DNA of 64,000 nt from Sphingomonas sp. LR60 (GTDB taxonomy: Bacteria; Pseudomonadota; Alphaproteobacteria; Sphingomonadales; Sphingomonadaceae), in the NCBI RefSeq assembly GCF_036855935.1, contig NZ_JASPFK010000001.1, positions 3,040,501-3,104,500 on the forward strand, written 5' to 3'. The position numbers and the translations under genes were made by a program. The notes beneath the pieces are model-generated. The model was given only the letters and a program-made list of their open reading frames with translations. It did not search any database and had not been told where the DNA came from. Of this stretch, positions 61,881 to 64,000 are shown one piece after another. Positions within the stretch are counted from its first letter, which is position 1, and each line of letters opens with the position of its first letter.

Positions 61881-64000
61881 GGGTCGTCCTGGACAGCGGC
61901 GAGTCGATCGAGCTCGGCACGGTCGAGACCGCGCCGACAATCACGATCACCGACTATAGCCGGCGCGTGACCGATGACTTCGGCGTGACGACGGTCGTGG
62001 AGCGCGGCTTCTCGCGCCGCATGTCGGTCAAGCTGAAGCTGCCGTTCGCCGACGTCGACGTGCTGCAGCGCAGGCTGGCGAGCCTTCGCGCGACGCCGGC
62101 GAAGTGGATCGCGGACGAGCAGATCGCCTGGCTGTCCGCGCGCGGCTTCTTCAAGGACTTCGATCTCGACCTCAACCTTCCGCCGGTCAGCTATTGCACG
62201 CTGAGCGTCGAAGGGTTCGCGCAGACCGAAACGGCAGCGGATCCGGGCATCAACCCGACCCTTAGCGGCGGCACCCCTACCCTGCGCCTGCTGCAGCCGG
62301 TCGCGCTGGGCGAGGCGATGCTGGCGCAAAGCAGCGTCGCGGAGAACGATGAGGCATCGTGGGCAGCCGCGACCACCTACGCCGCCGGCGTGCGCGTCAT
62401 GCGGGCGCATGTCGTCTACGAGAGCCTCGTCGCCGGCAACAAGGGGCGCGATCCCGTCAACGATCCGGCGGCCTGGCTCACCGTCGGGCCGACGAACCGC
62501 TGGGCGATGTTCGACCAGGCGCTCGGCACCGCGACCACCGCCAGCGGCTCGATCGTGGTCGGCCTCGAGGCAGGCTCGGTCAACGCCGTCGCGCTGCTCG
62601 ACGTTGCCGGCAGCACGGTGCGGGTGCAGGCAACCGGCTACGATCGCACGGTCGCGGTCGGCGCCGGCGCGATCACGTTCCTCGACCTTCCGACGACGAG
62701 CGGCCGGGTCACGGTCACGATCGCCGGCAGCGGGCAAGTTTCCGTTGGCACGCTCCTGGTCGGCACGGTCGTCGGGCTTGGCACCACCGAGCAATCACCG
62801 AGTGCTGGCATTACCGATTACAGCCGCAAGGAGGTCGACGACTTCGGCGGCGTGACGGTGGTGCCGCGATCGTGGGCGAAGCGCATGTCGGTCCGCGGCA
62901 TGCTGCGCACCGATGCAGTCGACGCGGTTGCCAACCGGATCGCCGCCGTTCGCGCGCGTCCCTCGCTGTGGATCGGCGACGCCGGCACCGACAGCCTGAC
63001 GGTCTACGGCCTCTTCAAGGAATTCTCGATCGAGGTCGGCGAGCGCTACAGCAAGCTGTCGCTGTCGATCGAGGGGCTGAGCGAAGCCGCGCCGATCAAC
63101 CCGGGCCTGCCGACCGGCGGCAACACGGCCTGGCCGGACGTGACCGATCCGCTCGGCACGAAGCCGACCGACAACGCCGACAAGACGAGCGCCAACACCT
63201 CGAAGGACACCGCGGCGGTCGGCGGCAAGCCTTCGGCCGACGTGCTGAAGGAAATCGCGGCAACCACCGCGCAGCAGAAGCAGCTGACGGACGTCACGAT
63301 CCCGGCCGTTAACAAGGCGGTGGCCGACGCCGGCGACAGGATCACGGCCGCCCAGGCACGCGCCGACCTCGCTATTCAGAACGCCGACACGGTCAACAAG
63401 CGCGTCGACACGCTGATCGCCGAAGGGGGCGATGGCAGCGACGGCGTCGACACAGTCGCTCGCGCCGAGATCCAGCGCGTTGATGAGGCGGCAATCAGCC
63501 GCGATGCCGCCGCGGCGCGCGAAAGCGTCGCGATCGAGGCGCGGATGAGCGAGCGGGTCAGCGCCAGCGCCCGCGACCTCACAACGGCCTACACCGAAGC
63601 GGATCGGGCGCTGGGCAGCCGGTCGACGGTACTCGAAGCCTCGGCAGTCGCGGCGAAACCGGGCTCCCTAGTGGCAAACAGCAACTTCGCGTTTTGGCCC
63701 GACGCTGCTGTGATTCCACCGGGTTGGGTCGTGTGGAACCAGCCGATGCAATTGAGCAGGGTTCTGCCGGATGGATCGAGCGCCGGCTGGGCCATGAGAG
63801 CTGCCGCACCTGAGGACTATCAAACCGGCATCGCTCAGTTCGCGATGCGTTTCCAGCCAGGCTGGTACGTCATGGAGGCCGACGCGGCTTTGATGGGCGG
63901 CGATTGGAGCGGAAGCGGTCTGACGATTCAAGGATATACTTCGCTCGATTTCGCTAGGGAGCCGGATGCATCCGGGGCCGTCGGGCGTAATCCCGCGGGG
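61877..64000 (+). CDS. Phage tail tip/host-specificity protein (partial)
   Basis: The ORF starts at ATG 61877, overlapping the tape measure stop, and runs off the right edge after 708 codons. Two related modules are visible: ITITDYSRRVTDDFGVTTVVERGFSRRMSVKLKL near residue 29 and AGITDYSRKEVDDFGGVTVVPRSWAKRMSVRGML near residue 310, each about 120 residues and ending in a YxxLSLxxEG-like segment. A Thr/Ala-rich helical linker follows (residues about 440-590), then a beta-rich region (NSNFAFWPDAAVIPPGWVVWN) typical of receptor-binding or carbohydrate-binding domains. Probably a distal tail or tail tip fibre protein. Confidence 0.7.
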   Translation, partial: MRVVLDSGESIELGTVETAPTITITDYSRRVTDDFGVTTVVERGFSRRMSVKLKLPFADVDVLQRRLASLRATPAKWIADEQIAWLSARGFFKDFDLDLNLPPVSYCTLSVEGFAQTETAADPGINPTLSGGTPTLRLLQPVALGEAMLAQSSVAENDEASWAAATTYAAGVRVMRAHVVYESLVAGNKGRDPVNDPAAWLTVGPTNRWAMFDQALGTATTASGSIVVGLEAGSVNAVALLDVAGSTVRVQATGYDRTVAVGAGAITFLDLPTTSGRVTVTIAGSGQVSVGTLLVGTVVGLGTTEQSPSAGITDYSRKEVDDFGGVTVVPRSWAKRMSVRGMLRTDAVDAVANRIAAVRARPSLWIGDAGTDSLTVYGLFKEFSIEVGERYSKLSLSIEGLSEAAPINPGLPTGGNTAWPDVTDPLGTKPTDNADKTSANTSKDTAAVGGKPSADVLKEIAATTAQQKQLTDVTIPAVNKAVADAGDRITAAQARADLAIQNADTVNKRVDTLIAEGGDGSDGVDTVARAEIQRVDEAAISRDAAAARESVAIEARMSERVSASARDLTTAYTEADRALGSRSTVLEASAVAAKPGSLVANSNFAFWPDAAVIPPGWVVWNQPMQLSRVLPDGSSAGWAMRAAAPEDYQTGIAQFAMRFQPGWYVMEADAALMGGDWSGSGLTIQGYTSLDFAREPDASGAVGRNPAG

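Overview
The window is about 64 kb of a high-GC alphaproteobacterial chromosome, most likely Sphingomonas or a close relative. Supporting evidence is the dcw gene order, the NDUFA12, DUF2155, DUF6456 and double cold-shock-domain proteins, and the tRNA-Trp/secE/nusG/rplK/rplA block. From about 34.6 kb to beyond the right edge it is occupied by an HK97-type siphophage prophage.

Region 1 (1-12.6 kb, minus strand) is the division and cell wall cluster, transcribed mraZ-rsmH-ftsL-ftsI-murE-murF-mraY-murD-ftsW-murG-murC, mostly with 4-bp start/stop overlaps. Its products make UDP-MurNAc-pentapeptide and lipids I and II and drive septal synthesis. Four 10-bp-phased (A/G)GGGA boxes upstream of mraZ look like the MraZ operator. 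Region 2 (13-34.3 kb) is ordinary host DNA: a cysteine synthase-like gene, a Y-family polymerase, a lipoprotein, a ParA-like gene, aat, DUF2155, NDUFA12, a cold-shock protein, recX, a fatty acyl-AMP ligase, c-di-GMP enzymes, tRNA-Trp, secE-nusG, an AraC regulator, rplK-rplA, an FMN hydroxyacid oxidase, DUF6456, dapF, and a GGDEF/HD-GYP pair. Several families of dispersed palindromic repeats sit between genes, and one sits in frame inside murD.

Region 3 (34.6-44.5 kb) is the early and accessory part of the prophage. It has a leftward operon ending in an AlpA-like gene, a Cro/repressor switch with two near-identical palindromic operators, and then four cargo segments separated by five copies of a composite element. 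Each element has two CGGGTA-type repeats 11 bp apart, followed about 50 bp on by a hairpin occupying 23 bp. The cargo includes an overlapping NYN-nuclease/NACHT-like NTPase gene pair, two leftward unknowns, and a stand-alone OLD-family nuclease. An IHF/HU-like gene follows the last element. I regard this cassette-like array as the most interesting feature in the window. Region 4 (44.7-64 kb) is rightward and holds regulators, a Gam-like nuclease inhibitor, HNH, terminase, portal, S49 protease, capsid, connector and tail genes. It includes a lambda-type GGGAAAG programmed frameshift ahead of the tape measure gene. No integrase, replication or lysis gene is visible.

One caution applies throughout. 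At least nine protein-coding frames (including essential murC) and the T-stem of tRNA-Trp each look one base short, often in short homopolymers. All of these lie left of 40 kb. Uncorrected sequencing or assembly deletions are the simplest explanation, so the broken genes listed here are probably intact in the organism.
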